64,000 nucleotides of DNA from Fratercula arctica (GCA_947846985.1 CANTUZ010000004.1:46795672-46859671), one strand, 5' to 3'; shown: positions 14,471-27,541, counted from the first letter of the stretch. A program made the numbers and translations. The notes: generated from the letters alone by a model not told the origin.

Positions 14471-14532
14471 GAGATCTTCCTCAAAAGATCTCCAGAGGTC
14501 CCTTCCAACCGTACGATTCTGTGATTCTGTGA
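14469..14532 (+). mobile_element. Minimal CR1 tail with 3' UTR stem-loop
   Basis: About 64 bp of CR1 3' end on plus. It consists of a perfect 10-bp stem (tggagatctt at 14469-14478 with aagatctcca at 14485-14494, 6-nt loop), the gaggtcccttccaacc motif, and two octamers, gattctgt gattctgt. In the CR1/L2 group the 3' stem-loop and terminal octamers are thought to be recognised by the element's reverse transcriptase, so this is almost the minimum that can be inserted. It directly abuts the 60-bp tandem duplication to its left. Confidence 0.88.
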
Positions 14533-16379
14533 AATGAAATGTGATATGTCTCCCCAACGTTTTAAGGACTGTCACTTAACAATTATTGATTTTAAGAAAG
14601 AAAATTTTGATCCTACAAGTAGTTACATTTAAATAAAAAAGGAATATATGAAGAAAGTCACTTTTTATCTGCATATATATAGTTTTAAAATGTGTGGGGT
14701 AATACAACGTCATTTATTTACAGCTTTAGTTTAACATCTACAAATATGTTTTCATTGACACTTGTGAAAAATATTATCCTTTAATAATTGATATTATTTT
14801 TGTAGTAAGTTTGAGTCTGAAAATGAATTCTCAAAGCATTTTTCTTTTTTTTCAATTGTACTGGTTTGTTCATCTCACAATCTTTGTTAAAGAAAATAAT
14901 TTTATGGATAAATGACTCCATCTAGAGCTTGTTTAGAGTGAAAAAAATCATCTTAATAAAGCCTAATTCTGCATTTAGCATATTTAAAAACCCACATTAC
15001 GATAATTTCTCAATAAAGGCTTCCCAAAAAATATACAAGTTAAACTTTATTATATCACTAAATATACCATCATGAAAATCACAGTTTATATTGTTTCAGC
15101 TATGTTTAGTTTTACATAATAAGAGAAAAAAAATCTCACCAAGGGGGAACAAAGTATTTCATCCTTTCTGAGAAGAGTGTTGCTGCTTATTTAGCTTCTC
15201 TCTGCATCAGTCTGAAGTCAATACTCAGAGCACTGCAGAAGCTTTTTCAAAGTGAATCCATATCCATTCAAGGAGACAGAAAAAAATGAGCTAAATGCTG
15301 TTTGCTATCCAAGAGGAAAGGTCTAATGGAGTCAGGAAAGAGAGTCAACAATGACTGAAGAAACAGAGACGCTAACAGAGGTTGCTCCATCACAGGTCCA
15401 TCTCAGTAGTCATTTTTAAACAGCTGAAGATAGATGAAATATATTTTACTTATAGTGAGCCCACTTATGAGCCCATTGCTAACCAGAAGCATAGCTTCTT
15501 CGTTCCTTGGAACACATGACCTAGAAAGGAGCAAAGAAAAGGCCCAAAAGGTGTCTGATGCATGAGCATGCATGAGCACACTGAGAAAACCACCTTTCAA
15601 ACACAGCTGCTTCTGCATGGGCATGGTATTCTGACCACCACTGGTCTCCAGGGTGGAGACTTGCTCCTGATAATCTCAGGTGCAGGATAGTTTGGAGATA
15701 CACGTTACCTCCAGATTAGCTATGTGATATGTTAGAAATGCCATGCAGAGTTGTTAACTTGAGCTTTGGAAATCAGAGCACTCTCAGCACACTTCTGTTC
15801 CTGCCTTAATTTGTCTCCTCTAAGTGGGTCTAGTCTAAGCTCAGGAACATGATGGCATGGCTTGTTCACATCTCTAATGGCATGATATAAACAATGGGTA
15901 AAGACAGATGAGATCATTTTTGTTGTGTTAGTGTCTGAAAGTGGATGATTGCAACTGATACCATATCTTGTATCAAATAGTAGGGCTGTATTACATTGGT
16001 AATGTGGATTGTATCGAAAGCTGATTTCAAAAGACCACCCTGACTGCCTTCATTTCTGTCCTGTTAAATCTCTTCCACTGGTCTCCTTTGTGCACATTCA
16101 TGTTCTTTCTTCTTCTTCAACATTTTCTGTGCTGTCCAGATTTTATGCAGACCTTTCATCTTCCTTTACCAAATAACAGGTTGCAGGTGGTATATCTGTT
16201 CATGCTGCTGACATTTGTCTTGATATTTCTTTTCCTTTTTTGGCATCCTTTATCATTCTTCCTGGAAGATGCCATTTTCACAGTCAATTCTATGCATCAG
16301 TTGATACATTCAGAAGATTTTCCTAGCGATACCAGAATCTCATATTAAAAAAGACATGTGAAAGGCTATTTTTACAGTT

Positions 16380-16411
16380 TAATAATAATAAAAATAATAA
16401 CAATAATAGAA
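16380..16411. repeat. (AAT)n microsatellite, interrupted
   Basis: aataataataaaaataataacaataatag; short and interrupted. Confidence 0.9.
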
Positions 16412-17519
16412 GAATAGAGGGTTTTTTTAATTTGTTCTGAAAATATTTCAGATTTCTCATTTTCTTTGCTTGAAATTTCCACTCTCTTTTCAGTGTCAAA
16501 ATCAATGGGTAATTAACTTCACTGCCTGCCACTCTTTAAGACTGTTATTGGCTTACACAGTATGAAATCCTTAAGGAGTCAGTTCCTATGAACAAGCAGG
16601 TCTGCTTGCATCCTAGAAGTCAGATATAAGGGATGGAGGCAAGAATAACGGGGCTTTTGATGGTGGCAGTAGTGGCACCATCTTACTGTTGTCACGATAA
16701 AATGGAGAGTGGAGATAGCTTATGGTGACCATTGGTCACAGTGGAAGAAATACAACATGATGGTCTGATGAATTTGGCTGTGATGCTGCCCTTGGTTTAC
16801 TGCTGGCAACCCATAAGATGCCTCGGTTAGGTAAGACTGTTCTCAGGGGGCAGGAGAGTGAGGGGTCTCTCTTTTTCAGTTAATTAATGTAATATTTCTG
16901 TACTAATTAATACAATTGAGCAAAGAAACGTGGCTGGTAAGTCAAGAACAGCTGAGCTTTACAACCAAAAGCAGTGAAATGCGATTAAATTTCTTATATG
17001 TTGTAGTATAAATAGTCAGCAATTGTAAGTTCTTTGAAACAGTGACCAAATCAAAATTGTGTTAATACCAGGTGCTTTCACCTGGCCGTGGCAAAGACTG
17101 TTTTCGGTTCCTGGAATAGCTCAGATGATTGTTCTTTTTCACAAAATGAATAGTTGTGAGAAATATCACCTTAAGCTATGAACTTGGTTCTATGACAGCT
17201 AATTTTCAGAGTGCCCTTACAAAGCTTGTACCTTTTTTTTTTAACAAAGTGTATACTCTTTAGTTTAACAGCCACACCATCAAAACTTTAAAATAGAGCA
17301 GTGAATCTGAATCAGCAGCAGAGTATGAAATGGTGCAACTGTAGTGATGTTAAAAATATTAGATAGTAATTTCCTTTATAGATGAGAGACATTCACAGTG
17401 GTTAGTGCATCAGAAAGCAACTCAGAACAGGCTTCTGCTGCTAGGATCTGGTACTGAAATCCTCCCACTAGACACTCAGTTCTTCCATATCTCAGTTACT
17501 ATGATTTGAAAAGTGACTG

Positions 17520-17880
17520 CATGTCAACAGCTTGTAAGCACACTCTTAACTGGAGACGTGATTAACACAACTTAGCTTAGTTTTGCCTATGTAGACTCCT
17601 AATTAAATTCCATGCCTACTAAAATGTGATCTCTTGTTAAGCATGTTCTTACAGACATTTCATGTTAAATAAAAATATATTTGATTGCAACAATTGCCTG
17701 CTTAGCTTAGTCAAGTCTATAAATGTGAGCTGTCTACTTAGGCAATGTAAAAATGCCTGTGTGCTTTCCTCCAAGAGGCCTTTAGCGTGGTCTTTTAAGC
17801 TGACCTGAATTTTCAGAATATGCATCGCCTAATAGCTTCCTTGATATTACAGTTGTTCAGAAGAAATAGTTGGTAAGGCC
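17520..17880. promoter_or_regulatory. Homeobox-motif-rich stretch, possible enhancer
   Basis: Contains cctaattaaattcc near 17600, gtgattaacacaac near 17560, and two copies of the string cttagcttag (near 17571 and 17700). The low repeat content and dense TAAT cores suggest a conserved non-coding element. Based only on motif content. Confidence 0.2.
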
Positions 17881-18059
17881 AGAGGAAAATGTGTCTAGGC
17901 TTTCACTTAGATCATTCAGTGTCTACATTATTTTCATGTATCTTTTAAAATTCTTTTTTCTGTATCAGTTTAGAGATTAATTGCCTTAGAGAGAAAAGTT
18001 CCTTTATTATTAAGTGCCTCCTTAAAATCTAATGGGCACAGGGAACATATTCTCTGTTT

Positions 18060-18420
18060 CACCCTATGCTAGTGTCTGTTAATTACTTTTTGCAGTCTTG
18101 CTCTGGACTTTGCTTCACTGCATTTTGTCAAATCCTCTAAAGAGCCTGACTAAAACCAGCAACCCAGGTTTGCATTCAATTTGCAAGGCATACACTTGTA
18201 GCTGGTGGGGTAGGGGGACAATCTTTGTATTCTAAGGTGAGTGGGGTGTGTGTTTGCCAGTCTCTCCTGTCAACAGTAATAAATGGCTTATGGCCAATTC
18301 AGATTAACAAATCATCTCCTAATTAAATTCTGGAAAGTATTGCTACCTTGAATTAAAATAAAACACTGCTTTTCTATTACTGCATACTGGCATTTGACTT
18401 CCTTATCATCTGTGAAGGAA
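18060..18420. promoter_or_regulatory. Homeobox-motif-rich stretch, possible enhancer
   Basis: Has gttaattacttttt (around 18078), cctaattaaattctgg (around 18318) and gaattaaaataaaac. No coding potential or repeat found. Possibly one regulatory domain together with the block at 17.5 kb. Confidence 0.2.
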
Positions 18421-20007
18421 GACAGGCAGCTACAGAGAGAAATTCATCCTTTTCCAACACAGATGTAAAAATTGGACAACATGAATTGTCTTGGAAGCAA
18501 CCTAGGAGTTACTAAATTAACCTAATCTACACTGACTTGACAAGACACACCACTTTCAGGCAGGTAAAGTTAGTAGAGTGGAATCACATCAGGAGTTCTT
18601 TTGGGTGAGAGTTTCTAGAATTTACTTTTTCCAGATTTTCAAACTCCTATTAAGATTTATACCTCGCTGTCATTATGTATCTCAACACTGCAGTGCTCCC
18701 AGATAACTGGTTTCAGCAGATAAATTAGGTATATAGATCATTGTTCCAAGACATCTTTATATGCATTTTTTCTCTGCTGGGATGAACAAAGTATGAATGT
18801 CACCACACTTGTGATCAACCCATTTACCTTCTGTGTTAGCTTTTCTCCTATGTTACATGCAGTCTGCATTACTGTTTACTTGTTTCAGTCCATTAGCTCT
18901 GATTCTTCCCAAATCCCACAAGAAGAGGTGGATGTACTTCTACGATCATCCGCCAGATAAAAAATTATCTTATTACGTATCTTGAAGCTGCTTATGATAT
19001 TCCCTTCCACTATCTGCTGTCCACTGGTAATATTTATGGCTGGAACACTTTGGGTGCAAAACAAACCTCAGCAGCAAACAATGAAAATGGCATTTCTCAA
19101 GCAGATCATTGTATGAGCACAAGCTCATAGCCATCTTCCCCAGTGATGGAGATATCACAAGTGTTCCTCCTTTACATACCTGTTGAGTAGCTAAGGGATT
19201 ATTCATGAGTACAAACTTGAGTCTGTTTTTATCTGTCTGCTGGTACCAGTGAAATAAGTCAATCCACTCCCTTAACTTTTTCTATTCACAGTCCGACTTT
19301 AAAAACGTTTGCATCCACTTTGTTCTTTACAGCTCTCTCTTGTTGAGAGGGACTGTCCTAATGGGAAATGGGGAAGTGGCTCTTTCAAATACATTCTTCA
19401 TTCGTTTGCAATTAAAAAGGGTCCTCCAGCTCTGCCTCAAATATTTTTGAGTGGTCCACCACCGCTCCACTGAGTGCATTCTTCTGATGCCATCAAGGAC
19501 ATCACAGCATATCTTTAACATGATGATGTCTACCCTTTGTTCAAACACTATTGTAAATGTCTTTTTTTCAAACAGTAACTTTCCCATGTATTTGCCTTAC
19601 ATTTTCTGTTGTTGCCAAAGAGCTTATCACCTATCTTAGAGTTCAAAATTTATCCCCCAATACCTGTGGCCTTTCTTTTATGACTCATATCACTGTTTCT
19701 GTCAGATCCCTGGCTTCTGTCCTGGAGTTCAATTAAAAGTCAACAAACATCCTATTCGCATTGAGTTTCTCTGCCACTCCTCTGCTGCTGCTGCAGTGTT
19801 CTCCATGGCTCCTATAAAAAATTAAATGTAACTTGCAGCACTTTATCATTCCCATGATCCTGGTTTTCTGCCAGCCCACCTGCTCACCGCCTTTTCTGCT
19901 GACTGGAAGACAAACCCCCATGTTTCCTAGTCAGCTGGGTTTTTACTCACATTGCCTGAGGATTTCCCTGCACTTTTGCTATTGGTCTGCATCAGAACTG
20001 GGGTTCA

Positions 20008-20037
20008 CAGCTCCTTGGCTGGTAGACCAAGGAGCTG
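20008..20037. other. Perfect 11-bp hairpin
   Basis: cagctccttgg (20008-20018), 8-nt loop ctggtaga, ccaaggagctg (20027-20037). It lies in a locally GC-richer stretch (about 19.85-20.17 kb) without a recognised gene. Too short for a canonical pre-miRNA unless flanks contribute. Confidence 0.9.
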
Positions 20038-20737
20038 AGGTAAGGGTTTGCCAGGTTCCCTGGCCACCTGTCTGCTGCTGATTCATGGGCTGCTGCCTGT
20101 GATGCTCCTGCTCAGTGTGGCAGCTGGTGTTCACTGATATCCCCTGCTTCCCAGGGAGCTAGGCAGCATGGGAAGTAGGAAACAGGCTCTCAGGAAGCCA
20201 CACAAAAAACATGTGCTTCTTTCCAGTAGGACTGATCAGTTTTCCCTCCCTTGAAAAAAAAAAAAAAATCAGAGTATCGGCCTTCTTTAGGAAAAGCTTC
20301 CTTTCTCTCCTCACCCATTGAGACCCATACCCCACCCAATATTTAAATTCTACCTTCTGGTGTGGTCTGTGGAGAACATGACAGTGAGATTATTTTGAAA
20401 TGTTATCACACTGATAACTCATGTATGCATCTCGGGCATCTGTTCTCCAAAGACTTCAACTTCCAGGCTGTGTGCCAATCCCACTATGCAAATTTGGTCT
20501 GAAAGCGTGCAGACCCAAGCCATGGCCAACCATCTTGCCCAAGCCATACTTCTACTGTCTCTGAGCTGTATTGCATTAACCTGCTCTAACTCCACTGCTC
20601 TATCAGACTGCTTTGTGTGCTGTTTTTATTCAGCATTCAGGACTTGAAAAACTTCTGCCAAAATAATTCCCTCAGCAGGAACCTCTAACCTGGGAAGCTC
20701 CTGTTTTCTAAAGGAATAAAGATGAACTCCTACAGCT

Positions 20738-20850
20738 TCATAGAGTCACAGAATCATTCATAGACTCATAGAATACCAGGTTGGAAGGGATCTCAAGCAT
20801 CATCCAGTCCAACCTTTCCTGGCAAAATTCTTCTTGAAGCAGGATAAAAG
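20738..20850 (-). mobile_element. CR1 3'-end fragment
   Basis: A short CR1 tail in reverse orientation. The plus strand shows degenerate octamers (tcatagagtcacagaatcat, then catagactcatagaat), followed by accaggttggaagggatctc and catccagtccaacctttcctgg. This is the terminal 3' UTR of a CR1 subfamily different in detail from the 36-kb copy. Only about 110 bp remain; the upstream (high-coordinate) border is uncertain. No coding part is left. Confidence 0.88.
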
Positions 20851-23315
20851 GATTCCCATGGTATCACTTGATGGTGAATTAAGGCCACAAAGGTAGCAAT
20901 TTTACATGGGAAGGAGCCTAACAGGCATCTCTACAAATGTGGACTCAAGAAGTCATTGGGAATGCTTTGCCTGAGGCAGACCACTTTCTGTGGTTAGGTA
21001 CATGATGTTTGTTTCCAAAGCTGCTAAGCTAAGGCATGTCAACAGCACTAAATGAATTTTTTTAAAGTGCAGGTGAACAATGAGAAGTCATTTGGTTCCC
21101 AAGAAATGTATTACAGGAGGATGTGCTGTGCCAAATTCCATCTTCTGGCAGGCGTCGTGTAAATCAAAGACTACACATTTTTCAGCTCATTTTGTCTGTC
21201 CAAGGGAACATTTGCTGCAAATCTGAGGTGAATTGCACAGAACAAAGCCTTAAAGAACAGCCTTTTAAAATAAAATTTTTACATTCAATGAGGAATAACA
21301 TAGCTCTGCATCTGTTTTATGGAGGAAAGAATTCTATGTTAAGCTTCATAACAGCTTATTAAATGAGACAACCAAGTATCCAAGGAGATGGGATTGAAAA
21401 TGAAGATTTCTTGGAGAAATTCTGCAAGAGGCACAAGGGGGTACCTGCTGTACAACTTCAGCATTCAAAGGACTCATTAGTACAGCATAGGCTGCCTTGC
21501 AGTTCATAGCCAGGAAATACGATCATACATCAGTAGACATTTTAATGAGGTTAACGGGATTATTATTATTTTTTAAAGTAACTATGATAATGTAATAACA
21601 GTAAAACATCTTCAGACGACTGTTCAGGGTGGCTGTCAGCACCATAATCTCACCTGTGCTTTCAGAAAAAACAGTTCATACATAATGAAAAACTATCCCA
21701 GTGGTGTATGAGAGAAATCTCAATGTAAAAAGCAAATTATACAGTTAATAGGCTTGATGTTCATTTTGCCAGGATGTATCCAGCACATGATAGTGCTATC
21801 ACAGAACAGCTTGCCATAAAAGGAGCTTATGTAAACTCAGTTAAAAAAAGGTGTCTACATGTGTTTCCAGAGTTTCCTTTCATATCCTTATTTTTCATCT
21901 TATCTCTCCAAAATATGGTACATCTTTCCCAGATGCTAAACACGCACAGTTTGGGTGTGAAGAATTAAGGTTCCTTACTGCCTTCAGGCAGCATACTCTT
22001 AGAAGAGATTACTAATTAGGTCATTTGGAGCCCTCCACAGATTGCATCTCTAAGGGACAATTTCTTTCATCACATGTATGTGATTTTTTTCTATTTTAAA
22101 CAACACAGAGGTCATCTTTACAATGAACACCTCTGATCTTGCACATGAGGTAAGTTTTTGCGGAGATCTGAAATTTGAATTTCAATTAGGTACATTAAAA
22201 ACACATCAATTGATATGCATGCTGGGCTCTATACCTCTCTGCTTCATCCTGCCAGTTTATCTTTCCTATGGCTCCTTCACAGCTCAGAGCTATCTGTGCA
22301 GAGAGTTAAGGGGACAATTCAGCCAAAGACACTCAAATACTCAAAGGAAATACCAAGATCCACAAATGAATTCTGAAAACATTAAATGATTAAAACTGAC
22401 TGATAATGCTAAAAAAGATGTTATAGTAGAGATGATTAAAAAGGTGCTTCTGCAAGTCCATGTTAGCATGTGAATTCTGAATGTTTAAGAAGGCTGTCAT
22501 CTCCCCAGCACCGTGGGGACAGAAACAGAGGCCAGATGCTACATCTCCCAAGTCCTAGGCTAAAACCAGGATAATCTTTGACTATCCCTAAGCAAACAAT
22601 ACCACAAGGAATATTAAATCACTGAAGCAAAAGAGGAGCTTTACTATTTATGCTACTTCAGGATAGTCCCTCAGACATCTCCAAAACCCTCAGCAAGAAG
22701 GAATCTTGCAGAGCACCAGCATCAATCACAGGGACTCTTTTGAAGTAGACTGGTGTAGACAAACAACACAAGCTCTAAGGCCTGTAATATTTGGAGGCCA
22801 ACAGTTTGCAAAGTATTTATATTCTTCATATTTAGTATAAGTTCATATTTACATCTCAAATTGTTTAGTAATAGATCTCCATAAGCCCTTGAGAAAACAA
22901 ATATTTATCAGGCTGTACTACTGGCTTTCTATTTGCCTGTTCCTTTCTGTAAATTAACAGGTAGAAAAACTGTGATAAAGAAAAGGTAAGCAGATGAACT
23001 ATGGAGAACCATTTAAATTGCTCAAAAACCTTTGATGAACAGGCATTGAGCAGCTACTGTTCAAGTGCAAAAAGAAAATCAATGTAAAATAGTGTTTGTT
23101 CTCTGGGATTCCTGATTCCTAGGCCTGTATCAAAAAAGCTAGGAAAATTTGTCTAAAATGCCCAAGATGTTTATGTTACAAGCAAGGACACTGTCAACAC
23201 CATGACAAAGGCCCTCATGTCTTTGATGGGAGTCTACAAGCCAGTTATGCAATGGGTGAACAGTGAAACGAAGCTCCAGGCAAAGCACTTGGGTGATCAG
23301 TATTGCATATAGCAT

Positions 23316-23414
23316 GTCTATAATAATATAATATATTACTAATATATTATATTAATATAATATAATATATGTAATATAATGCAATGCATAATAATAATAT
23401 AATAATAATAATAA
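23316..23414. repeat. AT-rich TAATATA/AAT low-complexity tract
   Basis: Nearly pure A+T: tataataatataatatattactaatatattatattaat and so on, grading into (AAT)n near 23385-23414. Several overlapping palindromes such as aatatatt could extrude as cruciforms. No protein sense; simple replication slippage is the likely origin. Confidence 0.95.
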
Positions 23415-24429
23415 GTCCTCTGGACCAATGTGTAGCTTTCCCATCCTCACTCCTCAAGGACTTCAAAGAGGAGCAGGTCCAGCAAAGGACAAGTAGAAGG
23501 GAGACACTTTTATCAGAGAAAATGAGGGGAACATCTGCACATGGTTCCTGCAAGTAGCAGTAAATCAACCAGATCCAAAATGGGAAGCAATATAGCTGGA
23601 TCAGCAAGTACTCAACATGCTCAGGTACATCTCTGGTTCTGGTGAAGCTCGGGTCCCACAGCCCCATGCTGCTATGGCTATGATTTCAAGGGCCCAGCTT
23701 CGATCAGGTTTCTAGAGAGATTTACCAGTTTATTGGTTCACATTGTTGTGACTGCTTCAGTTTGCTGGTTATTTTTTTTCCTTTAACAAATGATCAGAAA
23801 CCTCTATCTAAAACTCTAAATAACTGAAAGTGTTTCACCCAGAGTCTGATGGAGGCTTTCCCCAGGCAGTGACAAATTTGGCTTGAAGTACCTTAAATTA
23901 TCATTAATTTTTCATTCTAGTTTCCACCAAAAGGCATGTTAAAGTTAAAAAAAAAAAAGGTGGGGAAAAGTTTAGTATATGCCTTAGGGAAGTGGTTTTG
24001 AGAAATTATCTTAATAACTCCAAGTTACTTCATGGGATTGTGTTGCTATCATGAGCTGCCCATCAGATACCCACTGTGTGAAAGAAGGCACGAGCATGAT
24101 TTCCTTTATAAACAAAAATGAAGCCACAGTAATTGTTTCATTTGATTCTAATTCTCTACTGAGTGACATAAACGGTGCTGTCAGTTCTTTCAGTAGGTCA
24201 TAATTGCACTGTATTTCATGTGGAATTAAAATGTTGACTGCAATGTCAAGGGTGGTGCATTTATGAACTAAATAATTAAAATGGTATCTATTATGTCTCC
24301 AGATGGAAAGGTAACACATTCCTGCTTCTGCAGTTCAGGCCTGTTACTAACTGCATTCTCTGTACCTTTTTAGCTTCAATCCTTTGGCATTAACAGGAGA
24401 AATTTTCACATAAAAAACAAACCATAATT

Positions 24430-24620
24430 TAGTTGTTGATTCCAGATCTGTCTTGGACCAAATGGGCGTGGGTTGAGGGTCAGGCCCTCACACGTTGAAG
24501 TAACTCTTTTAGCTCCTTAAAAAGCAAAGTCATCTTTTCTGCAAATTAGGGGAGCAATTCCCAGTGACTTACATGGGAACTGGAACAGGCTCAGGGTCCA
24601 GACTGGGGTAGATAAAACAT
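24430..24620. repeat. Possible ancient sauropsid repeat relic
   Basis: cccagtgacttacatgggaa and the following actggaacaggctcagg resemble the CATTGACTTCAATGGGAGCTGGATCAGGC pattern scattered in turtle, crocodile and bird DNA as part of old interspersed repeats. The match is from memory and short; borders are guesses. Confidence 0.3.
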
Positions 24621-26219
24621 GCACTGAAATCACCATTTCTACACTTGGACCTTCTGTTCATGCAAACAAGGGCTCAAGCATCTATTGCTGCTTGAGGAAA
24701 TGAGGCTGGCAGCCTCTCAAGAGTGCGCTGAAATAAATTCAAGTCTTTCCTCTGACTTTAAAAGCCTCAGTCCCAAAACCATTAAGCACTGATTTATATG
24801 TTTATTTTTCATCATCTTGGTTTGACAGCAAAGACCACTTCTCTAATTCCTGTGATTTCCGATGGGGAGAAGCGGGGTGAGGGGTCAGATAAACCGGGGA
24901 AGGAAAGACCCACCGTGGCACATGATTCGTATCGTGTGAAAATTAGAAGCAAGACCACAGTGTTGTGCTCACCTCTGTGTCAGAGTTGTACCCAGCTCCA
25001 ATTGTCTCAGTTTATTGGAAAGGACATATTTGCAGTGTTTGTGGGTTTTTTCTTAAGTAAAGCACTCAGCCAACTGATTGTTTCTTTATTACTTGTGGAA
25101 TTGTTTCTGTATTACCAAAACTATAAACTAAAGATACAGCGAGAAGAAAATCACAGAGCTAGTAGATAAATTACTAGAAAAAACATGAATAATTCAAGCA
25201 ATGGGACTCAAGTGTTTCTTAAAACTTCTTTCTTTTTTTCATAAAGGGGGAAAAATGAGTTTCATATGAATAAAACCTACCTACAACTACAACAGTAGTG
25301 TGCAATTTTAAAGGTGAGAAATGACAAGTGTTAATACTGGCAGGTAACACTGGTAAACAAAGGCTCTGGATTCAAATAGGATGTTGAAGAAAGCTGAATG
25401 TTAAATAATGAGAAAAATAAGATAATCACTGTATGGCAAATACTCATATTGGCTTAATCCAGTACAACCGATAAGAATAGCAAAGAGTTCACAGGCAAAA
25501 CAACATTACAATAAGCTCTTGTTAGTAAGCTGATTAGTGATTTAGAAATTGTTTCTTGATCAGATAACCCTTACATGGAAGACCCTCACATCTTCAGTCT
25601 GAAGACGTGGAGTTCAGTCTGGTAAGTCTAGATCTAGAGGAATTTATTTTCCAACCAACATCTGCTGGAGCTGGGACGAAAGGTCCTGAGGGCACTCAGA
25701 GCATTGCCACACCAGTGACTCAGGCTGGAAACTGCTGAGAAAACTTTCTCTTACAGTACTCTCACTCAATGATTTCACCCTGTGTTGTGGCAGCCATAGC
25801 ACACAGTATTTTCCCTGGTGATAATGCACACTGCTGCCGCACAAGCTCTGTGTTTCAGGGATCTGGTTAACATTATGCTGGAAAAATGTCTAGTGCCATG
25901 ACAGAACAATAGACCTGAGAGCTTCATGTGCAGGTCAGAATACCATCCTGCTAAATGTCATATGCCAGGAACGAAAAGAAATTCCCAGTTCCAGAAATTT
26001 TATGGCTATAACATTTGTCTGCAAAATAACAAAGCAAACAGAAAACAGGTAGAAAACAGGGTTACTTTTCTTCCAGCTTCCTAGATTTAAATGCCTATCT
26101 CCTTGCCCTTTTACTAATATCCATTCTCCACTGCTCAGAGCATTACATGCCTTGCTCTGTTCTGCACTGATCACACAGTGCATGCTCCCCAAATGCTAAG
26201 GTGATAAGAACAAAAATAG

Positions 26220-26640
26220 GTTTAATCCGAAATTAATTGCATTTCATAAAAAAATATTTTCGACATTTTTTATTTAATTGAGAGCAGATTAAACCAGGTA
26301 TTATAAAGGACTGAAATGCTCTTTGTAGGCTACAAGAAACCTAATTCCTTTTTTTTTTATTTTTTCTTTCTCTCTTTCGTGGACAGCTAATGAAAAGAAT
26401 TAAAGAGCCTACTGTGTTGTTATTATTCAAATCTGCTTGAGAAAGATGTTAAGTTTAGAGATGACGGACGAGATAGAAATGTCTGTCTTTTTTAGTTACC
26501 CAAAGTTAATTAAAATAAACCTGACCTGTTATCTGCCACCCAAAGTGTCCTATGGAAAGAAGACTCTAATGGTAGCATAGACAAATTGGCTTATCTTGCT
26601 AAAACTCCTTAGGGTTAATTAAAAAGCAGCTTATTCTTTG
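26220..26640. promoter_or_regulatory. Possible conserved regulatory element
   Basis: Contains taatccgaaattaattgcat (26223-26242), which combines an OTX/PITX-type TAATCC core with a TTAATTG core; further on are cagctaatgaaaagaattaa and gttaattaaaataaacc, plus atgacggacg with two CpGs. No ORF or repeat explains the block. Confidence 0.25.
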
Positions 26641-27093
26641 AAGAGTGTCACATCAGACATGGTTACTTTTCCCTTCATTTCTGTTAACACAATTTCTGAA
26701 CATTTATAAGATTTTATATAACTAAACAAGAAAGTTGAGATTTGTATCAAAGGGAGCAAAGCTTTTGCTTAGTATGAGAGCATGATGCATGAGACCATGA
26801 TGGCTCTCAAGGTGCTAAGAGCAGGGAAGAGTCAGAAAGCTCCAGCAGCTTAAGGCAGAAACTTATGGAAACGTGACCATGCTGGCTGCAAACCAACTGG
26901 CTCTGGTTCTGGAGCAACCTGGATCTCAATGTGAGATGTGTGTTAATTCTGCAAGCCTTTTCAGTCCAAGTCCCTTTTTGAGCTCCCAGGCAGTAGACTA
27001 ATGCATATGGCACACAATAGAGAAAGGGAGGTGGCCATGGCTGTCTTTATGGAAAGTGCATTTTTTGAAATGTAAGGCTCCACATTATTTTAG

Positions 27094-27541
27094 AAATTAT
27101 GAGACCCTACCTGGAGTATTGAGTCCAGCTCTGGGTCCTCCAACATAAGAAGGACATAAACTTGTTGGAGAGGGTCCAGAGGAGGGCCACCAAGATGATC
27201 AGAGGGCTGGAGCACCTCTCCTATGAAGACACGCTCAGAGAGCTGGAGTTGTTCAGCCTGGAGATGAGGAGGCTCTGGGGAAACCTTATAGCAGCCTTTC
27301 AGTACCTGAAGGGGGCCTACAGGAAAGATGGGGAGGGGCTCTTTATCAGGCAGTGTAGTGATAGGGTGAGGGATAACAGTTTTAAACTGAAAGAGGGTAG
27401 ACTTAAATTAGATATCAGGAAGAAATTCTTCGCTATAAGGGTGGTGAGACACTGGAACAGGTTGCCCAGAGAAGTTGTGGCTGGCCATCCCTGGAAGTGT
27501 TCAAGGCCAGGCTGGATGGGGCTTTGAGCAGCCTGGTCTAG
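27094..27541 (+). pseudogene. CR1 ORF2 C-terminal fragment
   Basis: The coding remnant of the CR1 copy. An early tgc-to-tga change gives a stop inside the LEY-VQLW motif near 27120. After it the frame stays open from an internal ATG at 27162, with [54 protein letters not shown]. At about 27485 one base is missing relative to the usual CR1 sequence (ggccatcc instead of a gccccatcc-like string). This shifts the frame, so the genuine tail, [18 protein letters not shown] and its TAG at 27539-27541, is in the next frame. The 121-codon open frame at 27162-27527 is therefore a transposon fragment and not a host gene. Confidence 0.94.

Larger units (their letters stand above)
14533..20737. other. Non-coding; no gene seen
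   Basis: Holds an AAT microsatellite, two motif-rich stretches at 17.5-18.4 kb, and a hairpin at 20.0 kb. Open frames stay at 86 codons or fewer and look random. Confidence 0.7.
20851..27093. other. Non-coding; no gene seen
   Basis: Holds the AT-rich tract at 23.3 kb, a possible old repeat at 24.5 kb and a motif-rich stretch at 26.2 kb. The 123-codon plus frame at 24798-25169 has a hydrophobic C-terminal part but no recognisable family or exon signals. Confidence 0.7.

Noticed and set aside
14213..14575. 120-codon minus frame with a repeated 20-residue block
   Set aside because: The repeat is the 60-bp non-coding tandem duplication and the frame also runs into the CR1 tail; it is not a protein repeat.
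22109..22149. 41-bp exon-like segment between an AG acceptor and the donor GAG|gtaagt
   Set aside because: A weak A-rich acceptor and very short length; such pairs are expected many times in 64 kb.
27162..27527. 121-codon plus frame as a host gene
   Set aside because: It is the CR1 ORF2 C-terminus, and its end is a frameshift product.
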